Positions 12,601 through 27,600 of a DNA stretch of 64,000 bases are shown here, piece by piece. Both the position numbers and the translations under genes were made by a program. Position 1 is the stretch's first letter. Every line of letters begins with the position of its first letter. Under the pieces are notes generated by a model. It was not told where the DNA came from, did not search any database, and saw only the letters and a program-made list of their open reading frames with translations. The stretch is from Aldrovandia affinis (Eukaryota; Chordata; Actinopteri; Notacanthiformes; Halosauridae), in assembly GCA_029706075.1 (NCBI GenBank), contig JAINUG010000192.1:428501-492500 (forward strand). The letters are read 5' to 3'.

Positions 12601-15600
12601 CCCACCATCCCCCGAGGTGTTTTCCGACAATCTTGACAAGCACACAAACGTGCACACGGTTACAGTGCCCGGATAATAATAACAACATAAAAAGAACACA
12701 TGTAATAACAACCAAAATATAAAATATATCTGTTCTCTCGCATGTTAATTAAGTGTAACATGTCAGCCTACAATTTACTTGTTTTAATGAGATGGGTGGG
12801 CCTGCTGATGTTGGAGGCGGCCACTCGGAGATCATCCTCCACGCTAAGTCGTGATCGGTATTTGTTGTTTATGTATGTCTGAGGAAAAATCTTTTCACAT
12901 AAATAGGTCGATCCGAAAGGAATCAGTACATCCGTCGCGACCTTGGATAGCTCTGGGTAGATGGCTTTTTAAAATTAATTTCATGAATTGCTTCAGGGTG
13001 ACTGTAGTCAATCTTGATATCTGTTGTGTCCTTGTTTTTATGGATTAACCACCGTTCCATTATGCAGATTAAAGTTAGCTAGCTTGCAAAAAAATGTATG
13101 CACACACAGGGCAAATGAGTTTGTAGGCTAGTATGTTTAGTGTTGTGCTGTAAATGAACAGTAACTGACATGTCGTAAATACATTTACTACAGGTCAGAC
13201 GAGGCAACTGGGAAAATGTTTGTTAACATTAATAGATTTAGGCGCTACTCATATTGACAAGTCACTCTGAGGCAACTGATTAATTTCATTCAGAAAAGCC
13301 CTCTTATGCTGATAAACCACGTGAACTTGAAACAGCGAGGACATGCGTTTGCACTGTGCTGGAGAAAACTTGTACAAGCAATGACATTTTCACAAAGCTG
13401 AGCACCGAACGGGCGGCGCTCGCCAATATTGGGTAAAAAGAAAGGACTGAAGGCAAGAGTCTTACAAGTAGCACATCACGTTAATTTCAAACACTGTATT
13501 ATACACAGAGAGCTCTTGGGAGCAGAGCACTCGATCCAAATTGTTGTAAGCACCTCGTCTCTCGAGGGGAGTGTCTCTACTGGGAGGATTTCAAGAATGT
13601 GACAAACAATGTGACAATAAAATGCTATCTTTTTTTTGTTATGCATAAATGCAATTATGGTTAAAAAAAGACAGTATTTTATTGTCACATTTTTTGTCAC
13701 ATTCTTGAAATCATCTCGCGACCCCCACTTTGAGAACCACTAGATGACGGTACTACTCCGAGAATAGACGCGAGAAATTAATAAAAGATGGTACATCTCC
13801 AGTCTCCATTTCACAACATAAGTTTGCGTAGGCCCCTTGACTCTGTTTCTGTAGCACCCATGGTTGGCTCCAAATCCTTGATCCTTGCGTGTTTTTTTTT
13901 TGCCTCTGCTGCATTTAATCAACAATATAATTGCAGTAAGTAACTCGCTATCACTGCCATCATCCATTTTTTCAGAAACAAAATATCCAGTAACCACCAA
14001 TAAAGCCAGTATCAACACAGAAGTAAAGAGGGTGGTTGTTATGGGAATGGTAAACTGTCTCTGCTTAGTCACTTTGATGTAAACTGGCTAGTTTCAGAAT
14101 GTTGCAGACCATACATATTGGCATTCTGCTACAACTTTTCTCAGCAATGTTCTAAAACGTCTTTGTCTTGCGGATCTTTGAATCGTGCCCCAAACTTTGA
14201 TGTAAATTGGCCCAAACTGTGTGACCGCCCCAAACTGCCCAAACTGTGTCTTACTGACCGTGCCCCAAACTGTGTCTTACTGACCCCCAAACTGTGTCTT
14301 ACTGACCGCGCCCAAACTGTGTCTTACTGACAAACTGTGTCTTACTGCCCCAAAAACTGTGTCTTACTGACCGCGCCCCAAACTGTGTCTTACTGACCGC
14401 CCCAAACTGTGTCTTACTGACCGCTGACCGCCCCAAACTGACGCGCTCAAACTCCGTCTTGACCGCGCCCAAACTGTGACTGACCGCGCGCCCCAAACAA
14501 ACTGTGCCCCAAACTGTGTCTTACTGACCGCGCCCAAACTGTGTCTTACTGACCGTGCCCCAAACTGTGTCTTACTGACCGCGCCCAAACTGTGTCTTAC
14601 TGACTGTGCCCAAACTGCTCAAACTCCGTCTTACTGACCGCTCCCCAAACTGTGTCTTACTGACCGCGCCCAAACTGTGTCTTACTGACCGCGCCCAAAC
14701 TGTGTCTTACTGACCGTGCCCAAACTGTGTCTCTTACTGCCCCAAACCGTCTTACTGCCCAAAACCGCGCCCAAACTGTGTGAACTGTGAGAGCCCCAAA
14801 CTGTCTTACTGAGACACTTTTTTTTTGGTTTGTTTTTTGGAGGGGGAACAGCTGGCCCCAAATTTGGCAATTGATTAAACTTTTTTTTTTTTGGTTTGTT
14901 TTTTGGAGGGGGAACAGCTGGATTTGGCAATTGATTAAATTGGTGTGCAGGGCCTTCCACTGGACACTGAGAGACTGCAGAGTGTAGAAGGCGTTAATTA
15001 CAGTGTGTAATTAATTACAGCGTGAGGTTAATTACAGTGCTTAGTTAATTACAGTGTGCGGTTCAGTAAAGCAAGTACCTAATTACAGTGTGTAATTAAG
15101 TAAAGCACTTACTTAATTACAGTGCATAGTTGATTACAGTGTGCGATTCAGTAAAGTACATACATTTACATTTTTACATTTTGCCCTTTAGAAGATGCTC
15201 TTATCCAGAGCGACTTACAAGATGTGCATTAATATATGGTAAGATCAATCATAGTCCGCGTACAGTAGTAGACATAATCGTTGGCAGCTGCATAGCGTAC
15301 CTGTAACACAGGGAAGGAAAATGTATACTGAATTACAGTGTGTCCATGTGTTCTGCGCCCCCTCAGGAATACACCGGCAAAAAACTGAAAGTTCCTGGAA
15401 ACCACTAAAAGGATGGATACTGGAAATTCAGCTTATTAATAGTCTCTTGTCATTTATTGAATAAATGGTTTTACAAGATCCCAGGGGTCCAGTTCCGCAG
15501 GATCGATAACTGCATCTGCCGAGTCCGCATGTCCTCTCACCTGCCACTCCATCAATCAACCAATTCAGCCCCGCCTCCTTACAGAAGCAGCCTGTACAAT

Positions 15601-18600
15601 TATTAAAAATGTGTATTTTTTTTACAAAAACTAAAATCTTATTCACAATCCACGTGGCAACAACGAGCGCCGATCGCAAGTTGCCCTTCATAAAAAACTT
15701 TCTACGATCGACAATGTCCCAGGCTAGACAGCTCTTGCTTTCATTTCCATTAAAAGTGGATTATAACAACACCATTAGCCAGTTTGAGGCTGACAGAGTG
15801 TGCATCAAATTTTGAAAAAGGTAGGACGGAATGAATTGGTATTATAACCTGTCGAATGCAAGGTTTAAGTGTTACTCGGACGCATTGAGTAACACTTAGT
15901 GGTCCTCTCTGAGCTGTGGTTTAGTTGCGAGGTTGTTTGAGGTCTACGTTGTTATCGTCATTACAATTCATCACTGCTAGTTTTATTCTTACAGAACAGA
16001 ATGTGCCAGCAGCTCTGAATGAGTGAACACCTAAGAGCTTCACACTGACAATCCGAGCACATACCGAGCCACTGACCTCTTCCACAGACATTCACGGTTT
16101 GCTCAGATGCCTTGCAGTAGCTACAAAAAATGGTGATTATAATTTCAATTAAAAAAGGTTTTGGGGCTTAGCATTGCAGGTTTTTATCAAATGATGTAGC
16201 TGGCTTCACAACATGGCATTCTTGGCATACTGCAGCCAGTTTATCCTTTAAACAAATAATTCCCTTGTCTCGCTGGATCAATGAGTAGCCATGTCTGGTA
16301 CCTCATCAGTATTATTGAGCCTTCAGTGGAGCTCTTCAGAAATGCCTCACAGCTGAGGGGCATTGTGGGTAATGCTGCTTTGAGCACACACCCCAACGTC
16401 AGTTTCCTTTATAGGTGATAACATGGCCGCCATGTTTGGACAGTCACATGCTCTACATGGCAGGTTCACATGGAAAGACTCACATTCGTTGGTTTTACTG
16501 CCGCACCATACCTTCACAATTCCAGAGCAGAACCTAATGACGGCTAATGGCTGAAACGAATTAGCTTTTAAACAGTAAGATATGTTTTACTACCATTTCA
16601 TTCCAAGACTAGCTGAAACTCTTCTATCCAGCTCTGTCTTTTTGAATGCAACCTTGGTAGAACTGCAAGGTAGTGCCAGAATAGTATCTGTTCTTCAAAA
16701 GCAAACCTAAGGGAAAGTTTTTTGTTTATGTGTCCGGGATTTAATATCAGCCATGTAAGGGAGGGGTTGCATTTTGAGTGAACTGACATTTTTCTGGAAA
16801 CCTGAGATGAACTGAGGGGACTGGTGAGATATTCCTCATTTGTGATCCACTTTTCAGACCAAAACGGTGTTTACCCCATAAGAGTTTTTGAGTGGCATTA
16901 ACCTTGGCCCCAGGCTGTACAGCAGACTAAAAGCCTGCCACTCAATCACATACCTGAGATTTTGAAAATATCTCCCAGAGAGGGTGAATCCTTGACAGAC
17001 AGTTCTCGTGACCAATCACAATGTCATGTAGGCGGAGCCACAGACTGTGTGCCCAAGAAAACAATTCCTATGGTAACGAGCAAGACGGACCACACGCCTC
17101 GCAAATACAAAAGCTAAGCTAGATTGAAATCTATGGCCTCAGGTGTTCAACGAGCTAGCTACCCAGCCAAATGACATTTTTCTCACAGCATGAGAAAAAA
17201 CACCAAGTTGCCAACGACACCACCTAAAAGCAATCACTGAGGTGTGTAGATAGGGTTGCCAACTGTCTATCATCCAAATACAGGACAGAAGGCGGGGCGC
17301 TGGGGGTGAAGCGGGTATGGTGTTGTATGGATGTAAATCAACACATACTGTATATTGTAACGGCGACTGCTGAAGGAAGACGCAGCTTTTCCCATATCCC
17401 GCTACCAGCTTTACTACAACAAAGCTTATATGCAGGGCACAACCAAGAACGCGAGAAACTCACGGGGGTCACTTCTTAGACGTACAAACACAGTCTCCGT
17501 TACAACACTAATCCACTCAATGACACAAGGGGTGATGGGGCACTGGCACACAAGGAATCATGGGAGACTGAACACATAATGGCAGCCCCCAAGCATATGA
17601 TGTGGCTAAGCCAACATTCATTACTACTGAACTTATTTACACCGTTACAATATGATGGGATTCTATTTTGATGTCTGACTGGTATTTTGTTATACGGGAC
17701 AAGGAACGTCCCGCACGGGACGAGACAATTCTGGCCCAAAAGCGGGACGTCCTGGCTAATACGGGACAGTTGGCAACCCTATGTGTAGATCAAACTTTTG
17801 TGGTATCCTGTTGGCAGGCAAGCTAGAACGCCCAGATTAGAAATGAACTTTAGGCATTGAAACAAAGGCATCGAAGAGACTGCAAACTCCCAAAAGATTC
17901 CCAGATATCTCCAAGATTGAGTTCAGTAGCACCATAGCACAGCTAAGTTAGCTAGACACAGCAGCTCTGTTAGCGAGAGCTCTGTTAGCGGTCACGGCAG
18001 CGATAGCTCTGTTAGCCATCATGGCAGCAATAGCTTTGTTAGCGATCAGCTCAGCAGTTGTGTTTGTATCACAGGGACTGCTAAACTAGGGGGCATGACA
18101 GGAACTCAAACCAGTGGGGCAGGGGCTGCGCAGGATAAGCAAATGTGGCCGAGTCTTCCGGTATATAGTAAACGGAAAAACTACACTCTGGGTCTCTGAG
18201 ATTAGTCAGGCATTGCACTGCAAAGCTATCAAATATGCTACATTTTGAAAATAACAGATTCCTGGCTCCTTTATCAGACAGACCGGACACCCTGGCCTCC
18301 ATTCTGCTTGCGATGTCAGTACAGCTACTGCAGAGATGGCTGGTCAATTGTATTTGTTTGGGAGGGTTGACGGTGTTGTCGGAGCTCTCCAGTGTGATGA
18401 AAGTGAGGTGCTCAGCAGTGCCATCCCCACCCCCCACACATTTTGCTGTGTTAATCTACGGGTGTGAACAATAAGCAACAGTCAAGAGTGTTCAGTGTAG
18501 CCCAGCCGCAAGGGGAGGAATGACGACTCACCCGGTTACTATCGTCATGACAGTGGGAGGGAAACAGTGTTTGAATAGCTGGTGCTGCATGTTTGTGAGT

Positions 18601-21600
18601 GAAATTATATTACTCTGTGGCTAGCCATATTGGGTGTGTGTGCCCACATGGGCATTTTTTATATGCAAGTGTGTGAAATCTAGACCCTAAACACGTGACC
18701 CTAAACACCGGACTCTGAACACCAGGACAGTGGGGCTAAGAGCGTTATTTTAGAGAGTTATTGAGACATTGAAGCACTACACTTTCTTGAGAATTTTAAC
18801 AGGATTACAAAGCACAGTTCTTTAGCCAGGAAAAAGTTCGCTAGCCAGGGAAGTTAACGCATACCAGCAGAGGTAAAGAATCACAAACAATCACATAGCA
18901 CATTACAGCTGGCTTCCACATTCCACTTCTACTTGAGTAGGACCTCTTCTGTTTAGTCTACGATTCGACTGTAACTTCAGAGGCTAGAAGAATTCCCATT
19001 GTTACAAGAACAATGGGGTTCTACTGAGTGGCTGGCAGTGAAACAGTGCTACTGAGTGGCCTAGTCTGTGAAAGCCCTTATGGTTGGGGGATAAGAAGAG
19101 GAAAGACACAGCCTAAGGGGTCCCCATCAGGGCACAGGGAAGCGGGGAGCAGCCCATCACTGGTCACATGACCATAAATGGCGTTCAACTGTACTGTACA
19201 GCCAGAGCATTGACATTTTGCACAATATGAGCCTGTGTTTCAGGCCCCTCCTTTCCATACAATCTTCCAACTGCTCATAATGTCATGTCGGGGTAATTCC
19301 CTCATGTTATTCACCCACCCACAGTCTGTACTGTATAATTCCTGCCCCTCACTCTCTCCCACCCCACCCCCCACCTTCCCCGAGAAGAGTTTAATTGTCT
19401 CAAGTATACACCAGGTCATATGGCATAACGAGGCTGATCTCAAACATCATATAATTTAGCAGACGCTTTTATCCAAAAAGTAGTGAATGCATACTTTTTT
19501 TTTCAGTATATGTGGCCCCAATGGGAATCGAACCCACAACCTAAGCGCCGTCAGTGCCATGCTCTCGAACATACACTGGGTCATATATTAAAGGCACTTA
19601 GCAGACACTCTTATCCAGAGCCACTTACACAGTTTACATTTCTTTACATTCACTCCATTTATACAGCTGGATATTAACTGAAGCAATTCAGGTTAAGTAC
19701 CTTGCTCAAGGGAGGATGGGGATTGAACCTGAAACATTAGCGGTATAAGCCCAGTTCCCTATCCGTTACACTACTCTGTCAGATGGCCACACAAGACTGA
19801 CTTCTAAATGCTTGGTGCATCTTACCAAATGCTTTCCCTGTTGTGAGTAAAAAATAAAATAAAAAAACCTTTGCGATCCTGGGTGTCTTAGAACACCCCC
19901 ATGTATCGCACAACACGTGCTGTACCCCACAACGCACATGTGCTGTACCCCAGGACGTGAGCGTGCCAGCTCCTGTACTGTCATTTGTGCATAACTGCCA
20001 GAGAGACATTTCTGAGCGACAACAATCACGACGACAGCTTGGAATGATTCAACGTTTTGGCCTGCCTTTTCTTCCACAGCCGGCTGTTCTGTGCCGTTTT
20101 CCGGTGACTGCAGGATCTCGGAGGAAGCCAGCTGTGTGATAAGGGCTCTGCATTAAAGAGAACGTTCCCAGCTGCATCCCCGCATACCGCATTTGTTATC
20201 ATGCGAGTCATGTACGGGAAACACCATGTGATAACATGTTGACTAAACATTAGTCGCAATAATAATGAGGCTGTGCAGAAGTTATCTAAAGCCGTGTCCA
20301 TTTTATTCTATCAGCGCGCCCGAATGCACATTCCTACAGGATCCCTAAATGAATTCCAAGTGGAATCTTTTGAAAATTATCTTTATAATACAGCTCTCAA
20401 GGCCTGCTGATCATATGTTTATCATTTGTCTTTAGGCTGATGGAAAAGCTTAGAGGTATTAAACTCCATCCTCAATGTGAGCAGAATGCAGAGGGATTTC
20501 TTTTTTCAAAAATGTGTTTATGATTTTTTCCCCGTTTTTCTCCCAATTTGGTGGCCAATTGTACCCTCTATTTCTTTCGATTCACCCTCCTCCATGAGCC
20601 CACCACCCATTACTATGGGTCAAGCTAATACCCCGAGGCCGGCAATGATCTACCTCCTCCGAGACGGAACTTGCCCACCTACTCACCGGGACGCCCTTAG
20701 CACTTCTCGGCGAGCTCATGCCAGCTCTTCCTCCCCCGATCGGGGGTACTGGGCAGAGCCGGGCCTGGCGCAGCCGGGTTTCAAACCGCGGCTGCAGTGG
20801 GAAACTTGCATTCTGGGTGAATGCTTTGACCGGTACGCCACCCAAGGCCCCAGCTGCAGAGGAATTTCTGTACAAAGGATTCTGCTTAACATACTGACCA
20901 GGCTTAAATGAGTTGCAATATGGAGGGAGAGGCAGAGATACAGAGGAAGTCTGGTGCCCACAAAGAGTGCCCTGTGTGTGGATCTTATTGAAAAGCTTGT
21001 TGTTTGAGCCCAGAGCTGCTGGCCCCCTGTGCGGGTCAGGCGGTCGGGTCTTACCCCTTAAGGTGTCCGCACCCTGCCAAGGCACAATACCTGTTTTTGA
21101 GCTCCTCCTTGAGCTTGTCCTTGCGGAAAAGCTGAATAGCTTTTTTGCGTGACGGTCACCTGTCAGGGTTTGACTATTAAAAAATCTGCCTTGGGGGACA
21201 ATATCAAATTATTCAGAATTCCTATTGACTCCCCTTCCGATAGGCACATTCCTATTGGCTCCCCTTCCACATGCGACACTGTGAAGGCCACTTGATCTAA
21301 TTGTATGGACAAACAATCCTGCTGAGTCATCGATGGTGTAATCCAAATGAGTCAGACACAGCGAGGCACTGGCAGCCAGCGAAGACTTTATTCCAGGGGT
21401 GCAAACACCTCCAAGTATGGATTCACAGCTACATGTGTGCACTGCACTGGGTACATCTCGTAATAGCCTGCTACATTGTTTGGCATGAAACTAATGCCTG
21501 GCAGTTAAAGATGTAATCCCGTACGCGGGTCAGGAACACAACAGGCCTGGTCAGAGCATTATCTTCCAGGCATCCCAACACCTCGTACAATGAAATGGGA

Positions 21601-24600
21601 CCGCAGTGTTCCGGCACGTGCAACAATGCCTAACGCTGATTGCACAGTAAATTTAATCTCGTGACTGATCGGCTTGAAAACGATTAGTTACTTCTGAAGA
21701 AAAAAAGGAAACCAGCACATAAAACTAAACGCTGGCAACACGCATGCAAATGTACACATTTTGCTTGCGTATCCGTGTCAAATCGCACCTGAGCTTGTCT
21801 GATTCATCTACACGATGGCAGGTGGAGTTTTCAGGAGGGGGCAGCGTGTGTTTAACGGCGTGGCCTGTTTACCTCAGCCTCCGGACTAACGGGGGTTGTG
21901 AGCGCTTGATGGATGTGCAGATTAGCTTTGAGCGTCACGCAGGGGAAATTCCTCGAAGGCTCCTTCTGTTGGCTTTTCCTTTGCGCGTTGGCACGTTGTT
22001 GGTCTTTGTCTGTCTCCTGACTGAAATCTCAGTGATGGAATTCAGAAAGCTTGGCCGCACACACTGAATCCTACGGGTTTAAACCTGGCTGTGAGCGCGG
22101 CGCCTTTTGAGGTGAAAGTAGGTCAGCGTCGCGGGGGTTTTAAGGGTGATCAAGCCTCAGAGACAAAATCAACACTTGCTACATTTCACGAATTAATAAA
22201 GAAAAGCCATATGCACGTTATGAAAGAAAACACAAGTGTGCACATTAATAATACAATGGATACTGCAGAGTGGCAGGCGGTGGGACACGGTGTTATGAGT
22301 GTAGCTGAGGTCTGGCCAGGCCATGTCGTCTCCACGGTGAGTGTCTCTCACACACACGGTCTCATTGGCTGCACTACCATGCAACCCAGCGGAGCTCCGT
22401 TTCCAGCCCGGGTCTGTGAGTTAAAATCATAACCCATAGTGCACTGCAAGATCGGTCACTCTACACCGCCACCAGCAGGAGCCAAAGGTCACTCCAGTCC
22501 AGTGTAGCCAATCAGAGCATTCAGGTATCAGGGCAGGAATGTCTCTGCCTAGAAGGTGGTGCCCCTAAATAGAGTCTCTCCTTTCTTGGGGGGGACAGCA
22601 ACAGGACCAACAGAGTGCCAAACGGAATGAAGCACAGAGAAAAGAGCTGGCACGGAACCAAACCTGTAAGCTAGAATGCTGCCATGTTTATTTCTCGATA
22701 AAAGATAAGTAGGCTCCTCTAGAGGACATTAGATGAACTCTCCTCAGAAAACAGCAGTTGGAGTTTTGGAACTCTGTTCGTTTTACTGGTGCAGGGGCTC
22801 CAGTAGTGAACTTCCTCTGCTGGTTCTGAGGGTATTTCAGTTCACATTGAACTCCTCTCTCTGTGTTATATTAGTTACAGAACGGTTGTTATGGAGACAG
22901 GAAGCACACTTAACATATTTTTCCTTGTGTGAGTGCACAACAGACGGTGTACCTTAACTGTATGAAGGCTGACCTAAGACTAGCTTAGGATGACATTTAG
23001 ACATCTGCTGAACACACTGAACACAGAGGAGGGTGAGAGGAAAGGAATTCAATGAAGTGGGAGTCCTACAGTGCACGGGAATCTTTCAGCTCTGGCGCTG
23101 TTGACTCTAATTCGGCTGCTTCCCTTCAAAGCACAAAAATAAAATGTAGCATTCCGGAAAATCTCATTGTCAGATATGCCCTCCCCCTAACGCGCGTGGC
23201 CTCCTTTGAGCCAGGCCAGAACCAGCTTCACCGAAGGGACACAGAGCCAGTGAATGAGAGCCGCTGTATAACAGCGTTCTGCGTCCACTTCCCGGCCCGT
23301 TACCATCCGCCGAATTGACCACATGTAATTACACCAGCCTAAACACAGACGCCCAGAACACACGTCGGCTCACTGCTCCTCCGCAAGAATGCACTGCATG
23401 TCACTGCCTCGAATAAAAGCCAACGCTAATGACGGAAAAGGCACCACGGCTTTTAAAAACACATCTGTTTGCCTATCACCCTGATTAAGAGCACTTAGCC
23501 ACACTTTAGCTCACTATTACCATCGACCACGTACCTCTGCTGGAGCTTGAAGTGTTCAGTAAAAGGCACTTCACTGAATCCCAAGTAGTGTTCAGTTGGG
23601 CAAATCAAGCACACAGCAGACGGATGGACTTAACACGACCAGTCACACACATGCCCTGGGTTTCATATTTACCACAGAGCCATAGCAGGGGACTTTATAA
23701 CAAACCAACCACACAAAGGACGCTGGGCTATTGATGGTATAGCATGGTACAGTTTGCTGGTATAGCATCATTGCCTGCTACCTGTCAATGACCACATCCA
23801 GTCAAACTGCTCATGACTGCTTAGCTGAGGTAACCACATCAATAAGCTTAGTATTTAGAAATACAATTATGAAATAGCAAAATATAAGCAAAAATGTAAA
23901 TAAATGCAAAAAGCAGACCGGTATAGCAGAGTATTTGGTTTGGTCACCCTCCTGTGGTCACAAGGTCAAGCATCAGTAAAAGTTCTGTGTAAAAGCCTGT
24001 GATGTCAGGCTCTGACAAGCATGGCAACACTCGACAGTCCTGATGGACTTGGGCTTATTAAAATTAACATTATTAAGCTATGAAGCTTATTGACTTTTTC
24101 CAGTTGTTTAGTAGCCCATCATGTAAGTATAGTTAGCATCAGGCTGAGTGCAGTCTGTCTTCAGACCTATTCGACCACAATGGCTACAATTCATACACAA
24201 CAAAATCCAGAATACTGAGCTTTTGCACCTGTAGCTCCAGCACTGTAGGAGGAGATCGGCTTTAATTGATCTGTAGGAAACCATAACCATAAGTAGTCCT
24301 GACAGAGAACAGACAGTAGTGCTGGCATGCTGCACATGCAGACTAACGAAGGAAAATGGGTTCTCTGTGCGCGAGGCTCATATCCACCGCCCACAATGCA
24401 CTGGAGGTCATCGGGGGCATAGGGCACTGGTCCAAAAGGACCCAGTCACACTCCAGTCGTATCATCACACAGCTAATCTATCACACTGGATGTCAAATGA
24501 GGAATGTCTAAATGGCCCGTCCCTCACTTTACTTCAGAATCCACCAACACTCACGTACAATAATTACAATAAAAATGTCTATATGGGGCGGCGGATAAAA

Positions 24601-27600
24601 ATGTCTGGTCGGTTCGAAACCCCGCCCCCGATCGGAGGCGGCATTTGGCTGTCCGCCTCCGGGGGAGGGGGGAGGGTGAGCCGGCACGAGTCCGTCGAGG
24701 AGAAGGTAAAATGCGTCCGTGGAAGAATTTCCGTCTCGGAAGAGGCGGGAACAATCGGCCAGGAATGTGTGTCTCGCTCCCAGAGGACTCGTGGGGGTGG
24801 GGAATTGAAATAAATAGAGGGTATAATTGGCAACCAAATTGGGAGAAAAAACGGGAAAAAAATTATAAATTTTTTTTAGAAAAATAAAATAAAATAAATG
24901 TCTATATGTTTAAGGCCATTAATCAAATCAAATCAAATTTATTTGTATAGCACTTTTCACAATAGAATTGTCACAAAACACTTAACAGAGGGGGAACCCA
25001 GGCCTAGACCCCCCCAAAAGCAAGCCTAAAGGCAACAGTGGCAAGGAAAAACTCCCTTGGTAGGCACAGGGTATGTCCAAAAAAGACCATGTCATGGTCA
25101 GTCCAAGGTGGCTCAGGGCTGAAAGACTTTGCCCCTCCTGAGTTTAGTCAGTGGGGGGTAAACCACGCGGAGAAGGTCCAGATCCAGGAACTGGGGTTGG
25201 CGTGGGGGTGAGGGTTGATGGGGGCAGCTCACACTTCTCGCAGGATCTAGGGCTCGGGGGCAAGTGCCCCCGAGTCAGAGGCCGAGGCAGAGAAGAGAAC
25301 ATGCAGTGCTATAGCCAGTAGCATTATGTAAGAGCAGGGGAGCACAAGCATAGGAAATATACAGATAGCCCCAACAGGTGTAAGCTATGGCAGCATACCT
25401 ATTAGGAGAGGGACAGAGAATACACGCAGCCATGAGAGAGTTCCCAACAATCCACACCTGATCAAGGATAACCAGCATAACAGTGGTGGTAACACATTGA
25501 GGAGGTGACAGTATGGAAAGTTTCTCACTCCATAAGACACTAGGGCACGGCCTTCTCCATCTCTCCACCTAGACTATGTTTGGCAGTAGGCTAGGCTGAA
25601 AAGATATGTTTTTAATCTACACTTTTTTAAAAATGTTTTCTTAAATTCAACTACGCAGGAACTCAAGACTCCCCGTGGTTTTCCCTGCCGCAGAATATAT
25701 GACAACCTGTCCTTTCAAAACCCTCTAGTCTCAGAATTCTGAATGTGCATTTCCCCCACAGTGCTGGATGGCCAATAAGACTACATTAGAAGGTCCACTC
25801 ACATCAGCATTTGCCTTACAAAGAAAAAACGGATTGCATTATGCCTTAGAGACTCCTTTAAATGGCCTCAAATAGTCAATAACAAATGAGAGCACATGCA
25901 CAAGTGACAGGGACTATATTAACACTTGGTTGGGTTCATATTTGAATTAGTCTGATTAAAGTCAGTCATACAAAAACAATAATAATGCACTATTCAAATA
26001 TTAAGCAAATTTGATCAACATTATAATCATCATCATCATTATTATACATGATAGATTATTGTCATTATTAATCATTATCACAGCGATACATACAACATAT
26101 CTGGATGAGGAGCATTTCTCAAGGGAAATGCATTTTAACAAAGGGGGGAAAAAACAGTGTGTTCAGCACTTCCTGAAGGGAAGAGGAGCTATATAAAAAC
26201 AACGAATGCTCTACTGCGAACAAACCAGCAAGGCACAGAGAGAGAGGGAGCAAAGATGATGAGCTCCAAAAGAATATTTAGTTTTTATTATTTTCACGAT
26301 ATAAATGTTTAGTTTTTGGTCAATACATGAGTCAAACAGGACAAACTGGATCCAAATGAAACACTCTGAAGGAGGATTATATGAATATATAAAATATTTT
26401 TTTAACTTACGGAGCACTAATTGGCAGCCAACTAGCTAACAAATGAGACGGATCAAGTCCAACTGTACAGGGAAACAAAGGTATGCAGTTATCAAGGAAA
26501 ATAAGTCTTAAAGGACTGAAAGTCTAATTATCATCATTTTAAAAAATTCTATTAATAATAATTACAAAAGTCAAAATAATCACTGGTTAAAATCTGGAAA
26601 GCTGAAACGAGTGAGAGCAAAGTGACAGTTGGAGATTCATTACATTACAGGCATTTAGCAGATGCTCTTATCCAGAGTGACTTACAGTTTACATTTCTTT
26701 ACATACAATCCATTTATACAGCTGGATATTAACTGAAGCAATTCAGGTTAAGTACCTTGCTCAAGGGTACAATGGCAGTGTCCCACCTGGGGATTGAACC
26801 TTCAACCATAACGTTACAAGCCCAGTTCCCTCACCATTATACTACACTGCCCGCCAGCTGCCATTTGAACTGATACAAATGCATCGATTGGGGAGCTGAG
26901 TGAAATCCTGGACTAATACCCTGCCACAGGAAACTCTGCTACTGCCAGAAAGAAGCACAGGGAGAGAGAAGCCCAGAATGAACCAGAGAGAGTTTGTGGA
27001 CTATTATATACAGGAGGGCATACCCAGCACCCATCAGCATGGCACAAGGCCATATGCAGCACCTTCCCTAAGGTGAAAAAACGTGGGATTTGCTATGGCA
27101 GGCAAATCAAACTGCTCAACCAAGAGGGAGACGGGACAGAGACAGTGCATTTCTCACTGTCAGCGTATATCACAACGTATCAGTTGCAGTACAGGGCCCT
27201 GACACCGACCAGAATTAATTCCCTCCATATTTTCAAACTCTCACAAACCTGGCACAGTCAAATAAGGGAGAATCAGAGACTGGCACACTTGTCTTGAGCG
27301 GTGAATCGGAGGCCCTACCCATCGGCCCCTCCCGCCAGCCCCTGCTCTGTCTCCCCCAAAATTGGTGGTTCTGTGTGGCTCAGTAGGTAGAGCATGGTGC
27401 TGACAACGCTTATGTTGTGAATTCCCACTGGGGCTACATATGCTGAAAAATGTATGCATTCACTTACTGTTAGTCGCTTTGGATAAAAGCGTCTGCTAAA
27501 TGGCATATGTTACAAATTAAAATGCTCAAGGACTGCAAGGACTGCAGAACTCGGCACCGCCATGCAGCACAACCAAGCCAGGAAGCAGCACACCGACAAC

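Larger units (their letters stand above)
12235..14212 (+). mobile_element. Harbinger-like DNA transposon relic with MADF/Myb-like ORF
   Basis: The ends are inverted: GGCCAGTTTACTTCAAAG at 12235 and, on the other strand from 14212, GGCCAATTTACATCAAAG (16 of 18 match). A 32-base subterminal block at 12274-12305 matches the inverse of 14126-14157 at about 29 positions. Inside, from 12446, is the start of a protein reading [16 protein letters not shown], then, one frame over, PCLYNTSS. That resembles the MADF/Myb-like DNA-binding domain carried by Harbinger elements as their second protein. The ORF is cut by a hAT element at 12539. No transposase is recognised. The target-site duplication is not clear, so the superfamily call is moderate. 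Confidence 0.6.

Noticed and set aside
14213-14800. A regularly spaced repeat array that might be functional
   Set aside because: Units are degenerate with variable length and no conserved spacing; ordinary minisatellite.
18081-18437. A 118-residue minus-strand open frame within intron 2
   Set aside because: No motif and no splice sites linking it to cttnbp2; likely chance.
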